From: Clostridiales bacterium
Lineage (GTDB): Bacteria; Bacillota; Clostridia; Peptostreptococcales; Anaerovoracaceae
Direction of reading: 5' to 3'
Assembly: GCA_012735145.1 (NCBI GenBank)
Contig: JAAYIA010000024.1
Coordinates: 1 to 36,791, forward strand
Length of the DNA: 36,791 bases
Within the stretch, counting starts at the first letter, position 1; the number at the start of each line of letters is the position of its first letter. A model generated the notes under the pieces. The model was not told where the DNA came from. It did no database searches and saw only the letters and a program-made list of their open reading frames with translations. Positions 13,607-22,928 of this stretch are shown here, piece after piece. The translations under genes were made by a program, and so were the position numbers.

Positions 13607-14477
13607 TTAACCTTTGCATATCTTCCGGCATTTCAGCTTCTGCCTCTATTCTTTCTTGTGTGAAAGGATGTATAAATTCAATTCGGTAAGCATGGAGCGC
13701 TTGTCTTGTAATCTGCTCCGTGCTTCCGTCATACAATTCATCTCCTACGATAGGGTGACCTATATATGACATATGAACTCTAATTTGATGTGTTCTCCCT
13801 GTATGTAGAATTACTTCTACAAGACTTATATCATTAAATCTCGATAATACTTTCACTTCAGAAATAGCTTCTTTGCCACCTTCATCCATTACATCTCTTC
13901 TTATCGATTCTTGAGAAGGACGGCCGATTGCTTTATCTATTATAAAATGATCTTTTTCTACGATTCCATGAACGATAGCAAGATATTTTTTGATTACCAC
14001 ACCATCTCTCATTTGATCGGATATATTGTTTTGAATATTTGCATTCTTTGCAACAATAATTATACCTGTGGTATCCATATCTATCCTGTTGGCAAATCTA
14101 ATCTTAAAACTCTGTCCGGTATCCTCCATATATTTCATAAGACCGTTTGCAACAGTGTGAGTCTGATGTCCTTTGGTAGGGTGAACAATAAGGCCAGTCT
14201 GTTTATTGATTAGCATTAAATCGTCATCTTCATAGAGAACATCCAAATGTATATCCTCGGGAATAAACTCACTTTTTTCTTCAGGCAATCTAACACTGAT
14301 AATATCTCCTTGGTTAGGATGTATATATCCCGGAGTAATTTCCCCATTTAAATCAACCAACGACTGATATTTCATTTTTGTTCTAAATTTTGCAGAAAAC
14401 TTAAAATTTTTTCTAAGAATTTGGTGAACCGTCAGACCGACTTCATCATCTAAAACTATGTGATTATATTTGCCCAT
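13584..14477 (-). CDS. RluA-family pseudouridine synthase
   Basis: Converts specific uridines of rRNA or tRNA to pseudouridine. The 297-residue protein has an N-terminal RNA-binding-like part (about 1-75), then the catalytic domain: INKQTGLIVHPTKGH, the active-site stretch NRIDMDTTGIIIVAK carrying the catalytic Asp (in RID), KKYLAIVHG, and the conserved HTGRTHQIRVHMSYIGHPIVGDELY. The Asn in place of the more usual His before RxD is common in one branch of the family. Which RNA position is modified (RluB/C/D-like or other) cannot be told. AAAGG precedes the ATG. It is the last gene of the minus-strand pepF-nadK operon, with a 27-base gap after nadK. Confidence 0.93.
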   Translation of the reverse strand: MGKYNHIVLDDEVGLTVHQILRKNFKFSAKFRTKMKYQSLVDLNGEITPGYIHPNQGDIISVRLPEEKSEFIPEDIHLDVLYEDDDLMLINKQTGLIVHPTKGHQTHTVANGLMKYMEDTGQSFKIRFANRIDMDTTGIIIVAKNANIQNNISDQMRDGVVIKKYLAIVHGIVEKDHFIIDKAIGRPSQESIRRDVMDEGGKEAISEVKVLSRFNDISLVEVILHTGRTHQIRVHMSYIGHPIVGDELYDGSTEQITRQALHAYRIEFIHPFTQERIEAEAEMPEDMQRLIKNQEVL

Positions 14478-14504
14478 TTTAACCTTTCAGTAATTCGTAT
14501 TTAT

Positions 14505-15308
14505 CTATAACAGTTTAGAGCTTAACTTCTGCCAATAATCGTAATTCTCAAACCGTATAAGGTTTAACGCTGTCTTGGATTGAGATATCTCAACGTAATT
14601 GACACTGCTGAACTCATGAGTTTTTCCGTCAAAAGAAAGTGAGATCATACCGTTTGAGCTTCTTCCCGTGCCAGTTATTCTTATTGTATCTTTGGCAGGA
14701 AGAAGAATACTCGAATGAAAGCATCTGTAAGCGTTTGTACTCATCGGTGCAACTGGTGTCAGCTGCAAGACGTCAAGATCAGGGGATACCAGCGATCCTC
14801 CGAGTGAATAGTTGTATGCCGTCGAGCCTACAGGAGTTGCAACCAGAATCCCGTCTCCGGCGAAGTCTTGAATCTTAGTGTTGTCAATGGAAACCTCGAA
14901 TTGAGAAACATGAGAGTAGTTTCCGCGCACAAGCACTTCGTTTATACCGATTCTTTTATATATATTTTTGTCGGTATATATATGTGCCTCAACAGGTTTA
15001 ATCTTCTGTGTTATATATCTTCCTTCATCGATTACATCTACAGCAACATCTATAGCGTCAGGAGAAGCTTCATGAAAGAAACCCAGATTGCCCGTATTGA
15101 TACCAATAATAGGTGTGGTTGGAAATTTACATTTGTGAATTAGACTTAGAAAAGTTCCATCTCCTCCTATACAAGCAATCATATCAACCTTGTCTGTATA
15201 ATTTTCTACAACTTCATGACCTCTTAATTTTAGAATCTCAAGAAGCTTGATTTCAGCCTGAATAGAGTCTTTCTTATTATTTCTGAATATATATATTTTC
15301 TTAGACAT
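14505..15308 (-). CDS. nadK: NAD kinase
   Basis: Phosphorylates NAD to NADP using ATP or polyphosphate. The 267-residue protein has the hallmark GGDGTFL motif with catalytic D50, GINTGNLGFF, the substrate-binding INEVLVRG segment, and the glycine-rich DGILVATPVGSTAYNYSLGGS. LTPVAPMS near the end of the core is also conserved. AAAGG, lying inside the last codons of pepF, serves as ribosome binding site. Only 3 bases separate the pepF stop from this ATG, so translation is probably coupled. Middle gene of the pepF-nadK-pseudouridine synthase operon. Confidence 0.96.
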   Translation of the reverse strand: MSKKIYIFRNNKKDSIQAEIKLLEILKLRGHEVVENYTDKVDMIACIGGDGTFLSLIHKCKFPTTPIIGINTGNLGFFHEASPDAIDVAVDVIDEGRYITQKIKPVEAHIYTDKNIYKRIGINEVLVRGNYSHVSQFEVSIDNTKIQDFAGDGILVATPVGSTAYNYSLGGSLVSPDLDVLQLTPVAPMSTNAYRCFHSSILLPAKDTIRITGTGRSSNGMISLSFDGKTHEFSSVNYVEISQSKTALNLIRFENYDYWQKLSSKLL

Positions 15309-15311
15309 ATT

Positions 15312-17120
15312 TTAACCTTTCAAAAGCTTGTCCAGTTCATCTGTAAGCATCGTAAATGTTGAAAGTGCTGAAAGAATTGGTGTTTCGGTACTCATATCGA
15401 CACCGGCAATTTTAAGTAACTCTATAGGGTAGTCGGAATTTCCCGATGAAAGAAATTTAATATAATCATCCTTTGCGGAATCACCTTCTTCTATAATTCG
15501 ATTAACAATGGCGTTTGCAGCCGAATAACCGGTTGCATATTGGTACACGTAGAAAGACCTATAAAAATGAGGAATCCTTGACCATTCATATTGTATCATC
15601 TCATCATCAGACATATGAGGGCCAAAGTATTCTTGGTTTAACATTCGGTAAGTCTCGTTGAGATATTCTGCCGTCAAGGATTTCCCGCTTTGAACATAGC
15701 CATGTACAATTTTTTCAAATTCTGCGAACATCGTTTGACGGAATAACGTGCCTTTGAAACCTTCCATATAGAAATTGATAAGAAAGGCCTTCTCTTTATC
15801 GGATCCAGCATGTTTGAGCAAGTACCTTATCAAAAGTATTTCATTAACTGTGCTGGCTGTTTCTGCTGTAAATATAGAATGATCGCCGTATATGTATGGT
15901 TGCTTCTTTCTTGTATATAAAGAGTGCATTGAATGGCCACTTTCGTGAACAAGGGTAAATACATCTTTGAGTCTCCCATTATAGTTCATAAGAATATATG
16001 GAAAGCTATCATATGATCCGAAACTGTATGCTCCTGATGTCTTTCCTTTGTTTTCGTAAATATCGACCCATTTCTCATTTATAAGACCATTTTTCAATGT
16101 AAGACAATATTCCTCGCCAAGGGGAGAAAGTGCCTCAGTAACGAGATTTACAGCCTCTGTGAAGGTGTAGTCCGTATCATCCGAAGGTACAAGAGGTGTA
16201 TATATGTCATACATCTTGAGTTGGTCAAGATTGAGGGTTCTCTTTCTTATACCAACATATTTATGCATAATAGGAAGATATTTATGAACAGCCTCAATTA
16301 GATTGTTGTAAACAGAGATAGGAATTCCTTCCGGTTTAAGAGATGCTTCAAGTGAAGAAGAATATTTTCTTAAAGATGAAGTAGCTATTTCCTTCTTAAC
16401 ATTGTAATTATATATTGTACTTATTGTATTATTAAGTTTCTTATATTCTGAATAATATTTATAATAGGCATCTTTTCTTAGTTGCCTGGAATCTGACTCC
16501 ATAAGATGCGAAAATGTGGAGTGAGTGAGAGGAGTCGTTTCTCCACTTGAACGTATAACTTCACCAAACACCATATCTACATCATTGAGAACGCTGAATA
16601 TATCATCAGAAGCATTAAGAGCCTCTTTAAAAGAAGAAATAACAAACTCTTGATCTGCTGTTAGAATATGATCCTTCTCTGAAAAAATTTTTTCAAGCAT
16701 AAAACGGTACATTTCTAAATCTTTTTCTTGAGATATATAAGAAATTGCAGTTTCATAATCTGAAGAAAGGATTTCCGGAGTCAAAAAAGCCATCTTAGCG
16801 CTTGATTCCGTCAAAATCGAAACTGCTTTTCCGAAAAGTGATGTAGACTTGCTATTACTATTGTCTTCATCACGTTTCATGTGTGCATATACATATGCTT
16901 TGTCTATGTAACGAGATGCAGATACATATGTTTCGAGGGCCTTACACAAAGTATAAGATGAATCCATAACGTGTGTCTGCATAGTCGCAAGCTCGGCAGC
17001 TTTTTTTAATCCTTTGTCGAGATCTTCATGTACTTCTGTTTCATTATTGTACATTGCATCAATATTCCATTTGAATTCATGAGATATTTTATCTCTGGTT
17101 ATATGTTTGGCAGTGTTCAT
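15312..17120 (-). CDS. pepF: Oligoendopeptidase F (M3 family zinc peptidase)
   Basis: Cytoplasmic metallopeptidase that trims oligopeptides. The 602-residue length is typical for PepF. The zinc motif HESGHSMHS places the two His ligands and the Glu at H392, E393 and H396, with the downstream Glu ligand in the EIL/AETAST region that follows. C-terminal YVYQYATGYSAANAIVNRI is characteristic of PepF. GGAG lies eight bases before the ATG. It is the first gene of a minus-strand operon and is transcribed divergently from the unknown gene at 17188, the two sharing an inverted-repeat promoter region. Confidence 0.95.
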   Translation of the reverse strand: MNTAKHITRDKISHEFKWNIDAMYNNETEVHEDLDKGLKKAAELATMQTHVMDSSYTLCKALETYVSASRYIDKAYVYAHMKRDEDNSNSKSTSLFGKAVSILTESSAKMAFLTPEILSSDYETAISYISQEKDLEMYRFMLEKIFSEKDHILTADQEFVISSFKEALNASDDIFSVLNDVDMVFGEVIRSSGETTPLTHSTFSHLMESDSRQLRKDAYYKYYSEYKKLNNTISTIYNYNVKKEIATSSLRKYSSSLEASLKPEGIPISVYNNLIEAVHKYLPIMHKYVGIRKRTLNLDQLKMYDIYTPLVPSDDTDYTFTEAVNLVTEALSPLGEEYCLTLKNGLINEKWVDIYENKGKTSGAYSFGSYDSFPYILMNYNGRLKDVFTLVHESGHSMHSLYTRKKQPYIYGDHSIFTAETASTVNEILLIRYLLKHAGSDKEKAFLINFYMEGFKGTLFRQTMFAEFEKIVHGYVQSGKSLTAEYLNETYRMLNQEYFGPHMSDDEMIQYEWSRIPHFYRSFYVYQYATGYSAANAIVNRIIEEGDSAKDDYIKFLSSGNSDYPIELLKIAGVDMSTETPILSALSTFTMLTDELDKLLKG

Positions 17121-17133
17121 TTTACTAACTCCA

Positions 17134-17167
17134 TATGTTATAATAATTAACTACAGATTATAACATA
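17134..17167. promoter_or_regulatory. Divergent promoter region with 11-bp perfect inverted repeat
   Basis: TATGTTATAAT (17134-17144) and its exact reverse complement (17157-17167) are 12 bases apart. Each arm contains a TATAAT box reading towards the centre and the opposite gene. The minus-strand box has a TTCAAA -35 at 17 bases (17185-17180). The plus-strand box has TTCATT at 17 bases (17116-17121). The two promoters would overlap, so pepF and the dgt-dnaG-rpoD operon may compete or be co-regulated. Confidence 0.5.
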
Positions 17168-17187
17168 GAGGATAAAGTATTTGAAAT

Positions 17188-17697
17188 ATGGACAAAGCAG
17201 AACTATATAGAAAATTAGATATTGAAAATCCCCAAGAATTCAAATTTTATGAGAATCTCTCCAATCTCATTGAAGATGGCGACTACATAGAAGAGAATCT
17301 GATAAGGGATCTTTTTATTGATGTTGATAAAAAATCTCTTTATGAATTTATAGAGTTATATTTTGAGGATATAATGAAACATCTTCCCGATGAAGAAACC
17401 GATCTCTATATTACTTTTGAGTCTATCGGAAGAGCTTTGATGGGAATGATAGCAGAAGACATGACTTATGATGAGGTGGAATCCCTTGCGTTCGAATTCT
17501 CTAGATTTCGTAAGTGGTTCTCAATTGATTCTCTAGTAAAAAATCTTATTAACAATTCTTCTCTAAGTGTAAGAGATGCTGTCTTTAATATAATTGCGGC
17601 AAAATTTCTCGGTGATACAATTGATTATGATTTTTCCGATGCTTGTAATTACCCACTTGAAGGATATGAGGTACGTCTATCGGATCTAATCGAATAG
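17188..17697 (+). CDS. Uncharacterised acidic protein, first gene of the dgt-dnaG-rpoD operon
   Basis: I do not recognise this 169-residue protein. It is rich in Asp and Glu, contains no cysteine apart from one near the C-terminus (DACNYP), has no signal peptide or membrane segment, and looks mostly helical. The repeated pattern of short acidic helices (YEFIELYFEDIM, YDEVESLAFEFSRF) is compatible with a protein-protein interaction role, but no known motif supports that. GAGGAT lies about 14 bases before the ATG, rather far. The dgt ATG follows its stop by nine bases, so it is translated from the same mRNA as dgt and dnaG. That the codon use matches its neighbours and the ORF is open end to end argues for a real gene. 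Confidence 0.75.
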   Translation: MDKAELYRKLDIENPQEFKFYENLSNLIEDGDYIEENLIRDLFIDVDKKSLYEFIELYFEDIMKHLPDEETDLYITFESIGRALMGMIAEDMTYDEVESLAFEFSRFRKWFSIDSLVKNLINNSSLSVRDAVFNIIAAKFLGDTIDYDFSDACNYPLEGYEVRLSDLIE

Positions 17698-17706
17698 AAA
17701 GAAAAA

Positions 17707-18717
17707 ATGTTTACACGACAGGATGTTGAAAAAAGAGAATACCAGATTCTCTCACCGTTAGCCTTTAAAGCCTCTGAATCTAAGGGGCGAGAATATCCCG
17801 AAGAAAAATGCGAATATCGTACAGATTTTCAGAGAGATCGAGACAGAATAATACACTCAAAAGCTTTTCGCCGACTTCTCCATAAGACCCAAGTGTTCAT
17901 TGCTCCGGATGATGATCATTACAGAACAAGGCTTACGCATACTCTTGAAGTTGCTCAGATTTCAAAAAGTGTCGCAAGAATATTAGAATATAATGAAGAT
18001 CTAACTGAAGCAATTGCCCTTGGTCACGACTTGGGCCATACTCCTTTTGGTCATATAGGTGAGGCAATCTTAAATAAAATTCACCCGGGAGGCTTTGTTC
18101 ATAATCTTCAAAGCTTGCGTACAGTTGACCTGATAGAAGAGACATCCAGACGAACGGGATTGAATCTGACATATGAAGTGAGAGATGGAATTCTTAATCA
18201 TAGAGGGAATGTTGTTCCTATAACACTGGAAGGTCAAATAGTAAAAATATGTGACCGCATCGCTTACGTTAATCATGATATAGATGATGCTCTAAGGAGT
18301 GGTATTATCACTCTTTTTGATCTTCCAGCACCAAGCATAGAAATACTTGGGCAAACTCATAGTGATAGAATAAATAATCTTATAATAGACCTTTGTCGCA
18401 ACAGTGAAGGAAAGGATACTGTGGAGCTTTCTCCGGTTTACAGTAAAGCGCTGTTACAACTCAGAAGTTATATGTTTTCGAAGATTTACAACTCTTCTAG
18501 CATTCTCTCTTTAGTTGATAGAGAACAGCTAGAAATCATTATCACTTCACTCTATGACTACTACATTAATCACCCAGAAGATATGCCTAACATATATCAT
18601 ACAATAGCTCAAAAAGATGGCGTGCAAGAAGCCGTAAAAGATCTTATATCAGGAATGACGGACAGATATGCTATTAATACGTATGACAGACTCTTCGGTA
18701 AGAGGAGTAGAAAGTAG
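17707..18717 (+). CDS. dgt: dGTPase-like HD-domain deoxynucleotide triphosphohydrolase
   Basis: Hydrolyses deoxynucleoside triphosphates to the nucleoside and tripolyphosphate, affecting the dNTP pool. The 336-residue protein is of the short, type-2 kind found in Firmicutes. Seen: FQRDRDRIIHSKAFRRLLHKTQVF, the first metal His in RLTHTLEVAQ (H78), the HD pair in GHDLGHTPFGH (H107, D108), and LEGQIVKICDRIAYVNHDIDDA supplying the last Asp. The ribosome binding site is poor (an A-rich stretch), pointing to coupling with the upstream gene. dnaG starts nine bases after its stop. Substrate preference among the dNTPs is not visible in the sequence. Confidence 0.94.
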   Translation: MFTRQDVEKREYQILSPLAFKASESKGREYPEEKCEYRTDFQRDRDRIIHSKAFRRLLHKTQVFIAPDDDHYRTRLTHTLEVAQISKSVARILEYNEDLTEAIALGHDLGHTPFGHIGEAILNKIHPGGFVHNLQSLRTVDLIEETSRRTGLNLTYEVRDGILNHRGNVVPITLEGQIVKICDRIAYVNHDIDDALRSGIITLFDLPAPSIEILGQTHSDRINNLIIDLCRNSEGKDTVELSPVYSKALLQLRSYMFSKIYNSSSILSLVDREQLEIIITSLYDYYINHPEDMPNIYHTIAQKDGVQEAVKDLISGMTDRYAINTYDRLFGKRSRK

Positions 18718-18726
18718 AATTGTAAG

Positions 18727-20502
18727 ATGTCATGGAATAACAGCTTTATCGACGAGCTGAAGATGCAATTGAATATTGTTGATGTTATCGGCCGTGAAGT
18801 CGATCTCCGTAAATCAGGTGCTAATTACAAAGGACTTTGTCCCTTTCATAACGAAAAAACCCCTTCATTTGTAGTAAACGAAGAGAAACAAATATTTAAT
18901 TGCTTTGGATGTGGAGAAAAGGGTGACGTCATAAAATTTGTTCAAAGTTTCTATAAATTATCATTTATTGAGGCTGTTGATAAACTTTGTGATGAATACG
19001 GTATCAAAAAACCAGAGTCTATGTCTTCTAAAACAAGTATTGATTACAACTCTTATTATGAAATAAATGCAAAAACAGGTAGATTTTTTTACAAAAATCT
19101 CATCTCGGAGAATAATGTCGGTATGCAATATTTTAAGAAAAGGGGACTCTCAAACGACACAATAGTAAAGTTTGGGTTAGGGTATGCGCCGAATTCATTT
19201 ACCTCATTAACCGATTATTTGAAAACTGAAAACATTTCAGAAAGTGATATTCTCAAGTTAGGGCTAGCAAATAAAGGGGAAAAAGGCTTGTACGATAAAT
19301 TTAGAAATCGCGTTATCTTTCCAATAATTAATACACGAGATAAGGTTGTAGGTTTTGGAGCAAGGGCGATTGGTGATGCCATGCCTAAATATCTAAATTC
19401 ATCTGAAAGCGAGATATTCATTAAGAAAAATAACCTTTTTGGCCTCAATCTCACAAAAAAAGAAATCTCCGAAGAAAACAGGGCGATAATTGTAGAGGGA
19501 TACATGGATGTAATATCTCTTTACCAAAATGGCGTAAAGAATGTCGCAGCATCACTTGGAACAGCTCTTACTGATAATCAGGCAAAACTAATTACGAGAT
19601 ATACGAAGAATGTTGTTCTTTCTTATGATTCAGATGCTGCAGGTGTTAGCGCTGCACTTAGAGGCATTGATGTTTTGACAAAAGCAGGTGCTAAAGTTAG
19701 AATTCTTACCATTATAGATGATAAAGATCCTGATGATTTTATTAAAAAGCATGGTAGGGAAGAATTTAATCGACTCGTCGATAACGCTGTACCTGCTACC
19801 GACTTTAAGCTGAAAGTTGCCAAACGAGGATTTGATTTTAGTAACAACCTCGATGTATTATCTTATATTGAAAAGATAATTCCCATTCTTAGAGACCTTG
19901 GACCTGTTGAACAAGATATATACATTAAGAAAATTGCATATGAATACAATGTTTCCGAACATGCAATCGGGATGAGCGTTCGTAGCGACTTTGAACATAG
20001 AAATGATTATACTAAGAAGTATATTAGAACAACAGAAAAAAAGTCTTCTTTGCATGTGGATTTAAAGATAGAACTTTCTTTCTTGGTTCTTGCATTGAAC
20101 AATACCAGCTATATCAGCCGTATTGAAAAAGATGGTATTGAATTTTATACCGATCTTGCTAAAAAGCTTTTTGCGAACCAATTGTCTTTAATAAATGACA
20201 ATGAAAGAGTTATCCATAGGATTGACTCGAACGACATAATCAAAACGCTTGATCCTGATGATGAAAATCTCTTTATGAAATATCTTGATACAATTCACAT
20301 AGGATCTGATGACGAAGAATTTTATCAAAGAACGCTTGCAGCCTATAAGATCAACAGATACAAGGATGAAAAGGCCGAACTCCTTAATAACTTGGCGATT
20401 GCTGAGATAATGAATCAGTCGGAAGAAATGAAAAAACTTGCATCTAGGTTGATTGAATTAGATAAACTTATTAATAAATTTATGGAGGAAAGCCATGCCT
20501 GA
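18727..20502 (+). CDS. dnaG: DNA primase
   Basis: Makes RNA primers for DNA replication at the fork. Domains in order: CHC2 zinc finger (C38, H41, C59, C62), a core with FGLGYAPN, the TOPRIM fold with IVEGYMDV (E257) and the acidic SYDSDAAG, then a C-terminal helicase-interaction part (about 430-591) of low conservation. The 591-residue length is standard. No strong ribosome binding site lies before the ATG; GAGGAG occurs about 20 bases upstream inside dgt. Its last bases overlap the start of rpoD (ATGCCTGA), the classic translational coupling of the dnaG-rpoD pair. Confidence 0.97.
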   Translation: MSWNNSFIDELKMQLNIVDVIGREVDLRKSGANYKGLCPFHNEKTPSFVVNEEKQIFNCFGCGEKGDVIKFVQSFYKLSFIEAVDKLCDEYGIKKPESMSSKTSIDYNSYYEINAKTGRFFYKNLISENNVGMQYFKKRGLSNDTIVKFGLGYAPNSFTSLTDYLKTENISESDILKLGLANKGEKGLYDKFRNRVIFPIINTRDKVVGFGARAIGDAMPKYLNSSESEIFIKKNNLFGLNLTKKEISEENRAIIVEGYMDVISLYQNGVKNVAASLGTALTDNQAKLITRYTKNVVLSYDSDAAGVSAALRGIDVLTKAGAKVRILTIIDDKDPDDFIKKHGREEFNRLVDNAVPATDFKLKVAKRGFDFSNNLDVLSYIEKIIPILRDLGPVEQDIYIKKIAYEYNVSEHAIGMSVRSDFEHRNDYTKKYIRTTEKKSSLHVDLKIELSFLVLALNNTSYISRIEKDGIEFYTDLAKKLFANQLSLINDNERVIHRIDSNDIIKTLDPDDENLFMKYLDTIHIGSDDEEFYQRTLAAYKINRYKDEKAELLNNLAIAEIMNQSEEMKKLASRLIELDKLINKFMEESHA

Positions 20503-21781
20503 AAAAACTAAACAACGCGGTGAAGAAGTCTATAACACTTCCATCTTAGACGATTTGGATATTGATATAGACGCAGGAGAGGATTCTAAAATCGATGATT
20601 CAACACTTTCCAAGGCTGAATCAATCGCAAACATCCTCGTTGCACGAGCAAAGACTACAGGTGGAGAGCTTACCTATGGAGAAATAGGCGTATATCTTGC
20701 CGAAATGAGCCTTGACAAAGATATGATTGACGATATCTACGATATTGTTGAAGCAAAAGGTGTAGCTATCCTCGAAACAAGAGAACCAACCAGCAACGAA
20801 CTGAAAGATGATATTGTCTCCGATAAAGATGACACTTTACTCGAAATCGATGAAAAAGATGACACTTTGGACGAGGAGGAAGATGCAAAAAAAAGTGGTG
20901 TAGTAATAAAACCTACAGGAGAAATAGAAGTCAGTGCTGCCTCAAAAAACATCCCTACAGACGATCCCGTAAGAATGTACTTCAAGGAGATTGGTAAAGT
21001 TCCTTTGCTCACATCAGAAGAGGAAAGAGAGCTCGCTATAAGGATAGAAGCAGGTGATGAGGAAGCTAAAAAGAAACTATGTGAAAGTAACCTCAGGCTT
21101 GTTGTAAGTATTGCAAGAAGATATCTTAATCGCGGTCTTTCCTTCCTGGATCTTATACAGGAAGGAAATCTCGGCCTTATCAAAGCTGTTGAAAAGTTTG
21201 ATTACACAAAAGGATATAAATTTAGTACGTATGCGACTTGGTGGATAAGACAGGCAATAACAAGATCAATAGCTGATCAAGCACGGACAATAAGAATTCC
21301 GGTCCATATGGTAGAAACAATCAATAAATTAATTCGTATATCCAGACAGCTTCTTCAGGAATACGGTCGCGAGCCTACGTCAGAAGAAATCGCAAAAGAA
21401 ATGGGAATTACAGTCGAAAAGGTCAGGGAAATTAAGAAGATAAGCCAAGATCCAGTATCCCTAGAAACCCCGATTGGAGAAGAAGAAGATAGTCATTTAG
21501 GTGATTTTATTCCTGATGAGGATATCCCATCACCGGTAGATGCCGCCGCATATTCAATGCTACAAAAACAGCTAAGAGAAGTTCTTGAAACTCTTTCTGA
21601 AAGAGAGAAAAAAGTTCTCATCCTTAGATTCGGACTCGATGATGGCCGTCCAAGAACACTGGAAGAAGTAGGTAAGGAGTTTAGCGTAACAAGGGAGAGA
21701 ATAAGACAGATTGAAGCTAAGGCTCTTCGCAAGCTAAGACATCCAAGTCGCAGCAAAAAACTAAAGGATTATCTTGAATAA
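20495..21781 (+). CDS. rpoD: Primary sigma factor SigA/RpoD
   Basis: Housekeeping sigma factor directing RNA polymerase to -35/-10 promoters such as those noted in this window. The 428 residues show a region 1.1-like part (about 35-90), an acidic linker (about 95-145), region 1.2 ([17 protein letters not shown]), region 2 ([51 protein letters not shown]), region 3, and region 4 ending in the helix-turn-helix [18 protein letters not shown]. The linker carries a local ten-codon duplication (KDDTL repeated; bases 20825-20838 and 20855-20868 are identical). The ribosome binding site GGAGG lies inside dnaG, and the start overlaps its stop. trmK begins two bases after its stop. Confidence 0.98.
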   Translation: MPEKTKQRGEEVYNTSILDDLDIDIDAGEDSKIDDSTLSKAESIANILVARAKTTGGELTYGEIGVYLAEMSLDKDMIDDIYDIVEAKGVAILETREPTSNELKDDIVSDKDDTLLEIDEKDDTLDEEEDAKKSGVVIKPTGEIEVSAASKNIPTDDPVRMYFKEIGKVPLLTSEEERELAIRIEAGDEEAKKKLCESNLRLVVSIARRYLNRGLSFLDLIQEGNLGLIKAVEKFDYTKGYKFSTYATWWIRQAITRSIADQARTIRIPVHMVETINKLIRISRQLLQEYGREPTSEEIAKEMGITVEKVREIKKISQDPVSLETPIGEEEDSHLGDFIPDEDIPSPVDAAAYSMLQKQLREVLETLSEREKKVLILRFGLDDGRPRTLEEVGKEFSVTRERIRQIEAKALRKLRHPSRSKKLKDYLE

Positions 21782-21783
21782 AA

Positions 21784-22509
21784 ATGAGACTCAGTAATAG
21801 AATACATACGATTGTCGATGCGGTATCCTCGGGGGAAACCGTTGCAGATATAGGGACGGATCACGGATACGTCCCTATGCTTTTAATAAAAAAAGGAATA
21901 TCTCCATATGCGATAATGTCAGATATCAGCGAAGATTCTCTTTCTAAGGCTGTGGCTACTTTCAACCTTTGTACAATAGATTCCAATCCAGAGCAATTTA
22001 GAATCGGTAACGGACTTGAAAAAATAAAGCCCAATGAAGTTGATGATATAATTATTGCAGGTCTTGGTGGAATGACTATTATTTCTATCCTAAGCGATGA
22101 CATAGATAAGAGTAGAAGCTTTAGAAAATTGATATTACACCCAAGAACACACTCTGGAGAATTAAGGTATTTTCTCTATACTAGTGGATGGGATATAGTG
22201 AAGGAAGCATTAGCGCAAGAAGGTAAATTTATATGCGAAATCATAACAGCTATTCCCTCTGAAGAGAACTATAGATCTCCTTTGTACGAGAAGGGAGATA
22301 TCAGATGGAATTATCCATTGGCAATGGTAAATACAGATCCGATTCTTTTTATCAAGAAGCTCAAATATAAACTTTATGCCATAGATGAAGGACTTTCTAA
22401 TTTATCCAAGAGTAAATATGACCAAACTGACACAATTGATCGCCTTAAAAAAGATAGAATATACATAATAGATTTATTGAGTACGATAAACTCGGATATT
22501 ACTGGATAA
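21784..22509 (+). CDS. trmK: tRNA (adenine(22)-N1)-methyltransferase
   Basis: S-adenosylmethionine-dependent enzyme that methylates A22 in tRNA. The 241-residue protein begins with the family signature RLSNRIHTIVDAV, has the SAM loop VADIGTDHGYVPMLL (about residues 19-33), an acidic end of strand 2 (MSDISEDSL) and the diagnostic IIAGLGGMTI. The C-terminal third is a helical, probably coiled-coil extension (YDQTDTIDRLKKDR) typical of TrmK. Position directly after sigA matches the arrangement in Bacillus and relatives. No ribosome binding site of its own lies closer than AAAGGA, about 14 bases away inside rpoD, so it is likely coupled. rnpB follows within about 10 bases. Confidence 0.93.
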   Translation: MRLSNRIHTIVDAVSSGETVADIGTDHGYVPMLLIKKGISPYAIMSDISEDSLSKAVATFNLCTIDSNPEQFRIGNGLEKIKPNEVDDIIIAGLGGMTIISILSDDIDKSRSFRKLILHPRTHSGELRYFLYTSGWDIVKEALAQEGKFICEIITAIPSEENYRSPLYEKGDIRWNYPLAMVNTDPILFIKKLKYKLYAIDEGLSNLSKSKYDQTDTIDRLKKDRIYIIDLLSTINSDITG

Positions 22510-22519
22510 CATCTTATAT

Positions 22520-22860
22520 ATTGGGTAGACCAGACGATCGCGTGCAATGCATGAGGAAAGTCCGGGCTCCGTAGGGCAAGGATGACGGATAACGTCCGCC
22601 GTAGGTAACTATAGGGAAAGTGCAACAGAAACATTCCGCCGAAACGGGTTATGCCGTGGTAAGGTTGAAATGGTGAGGTAAGAGCTCACCGGTGTCATGG
22701 AGACATGACAGCCGTGCAAACCCCATCCGGAGCAAGACTAAATGGGCAACTGGAGGTACGGCCCGTACCCGCCCGCAGGTAAGTCGCATGATGCTGCAAG
22801 TAATTGCAGTACAAGATGGATGATCGTTTAATACAGAACCCGGCTTATGGTCTACCCGAT
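22520..22860 (+). ncRNA. rnpB: RNase P RNA (class A-like)
   Basis: Catalytic RNA that removes the 5' leader of pre-tRNAs. Seen directly: helix P1 formed by GGGTAGACCA (22523-22532) and its exact complement (22848-22857), extendable by three pairs. The universal P4/CR-I strand GAGGAAAGTCCGGGCTCC is at 22553-22570. CR-IV (GAGCAAGACTAAATGG) is near 22731. CR-V (ACAGAACCCGGCTTA) is at 22833-22847, closing P4. The overall length of about 340 and the conserved CR order fit bacterial RNase P RNA. The layout between CR-IV and CR-V looks like the ancestral A class, but I did not fold it fully. It lies ten bases after trmK, and no convincing promoter is visible in that gap, so it may be promoted from inside trmK or processed from the operon mRNA. 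Confidence 0.95.
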
Positions 22861-22885
22861 TATTTTATTAGTTTAATTAAATTTG

Positions 22886-22916
22886 ATTTATACAGCACAT
22901 ATAAATATTTATACAG
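22886..22916 (+). repeat. Direct repeat upstream of the activase gene
   Basis: ATTTATACAG occurs twice, at 22886-22895 and 22907-22916, a 21-base spacing equal to two helical turns. It lies in the 68-base gap between rnpB and the activase start. A poor promoter-like pair (TTGATT 22883, TATTTA 22906) overlaps it. It is possibly a regulator site; in AT-rich DNA chance cannot be excluded. Confidence 0.35.
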
Positions 22917-22928
22917 TGAGGTAAGAAA

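Noticed and set aside
13584-14477. Loss of active-site residue in the pseudouridine synthase (NRIDMD instead of HRLDRD)
   Set aside because: The catalytic Asp is present, and Asn/Met variants of this motif are common in one branch of the RluA family.
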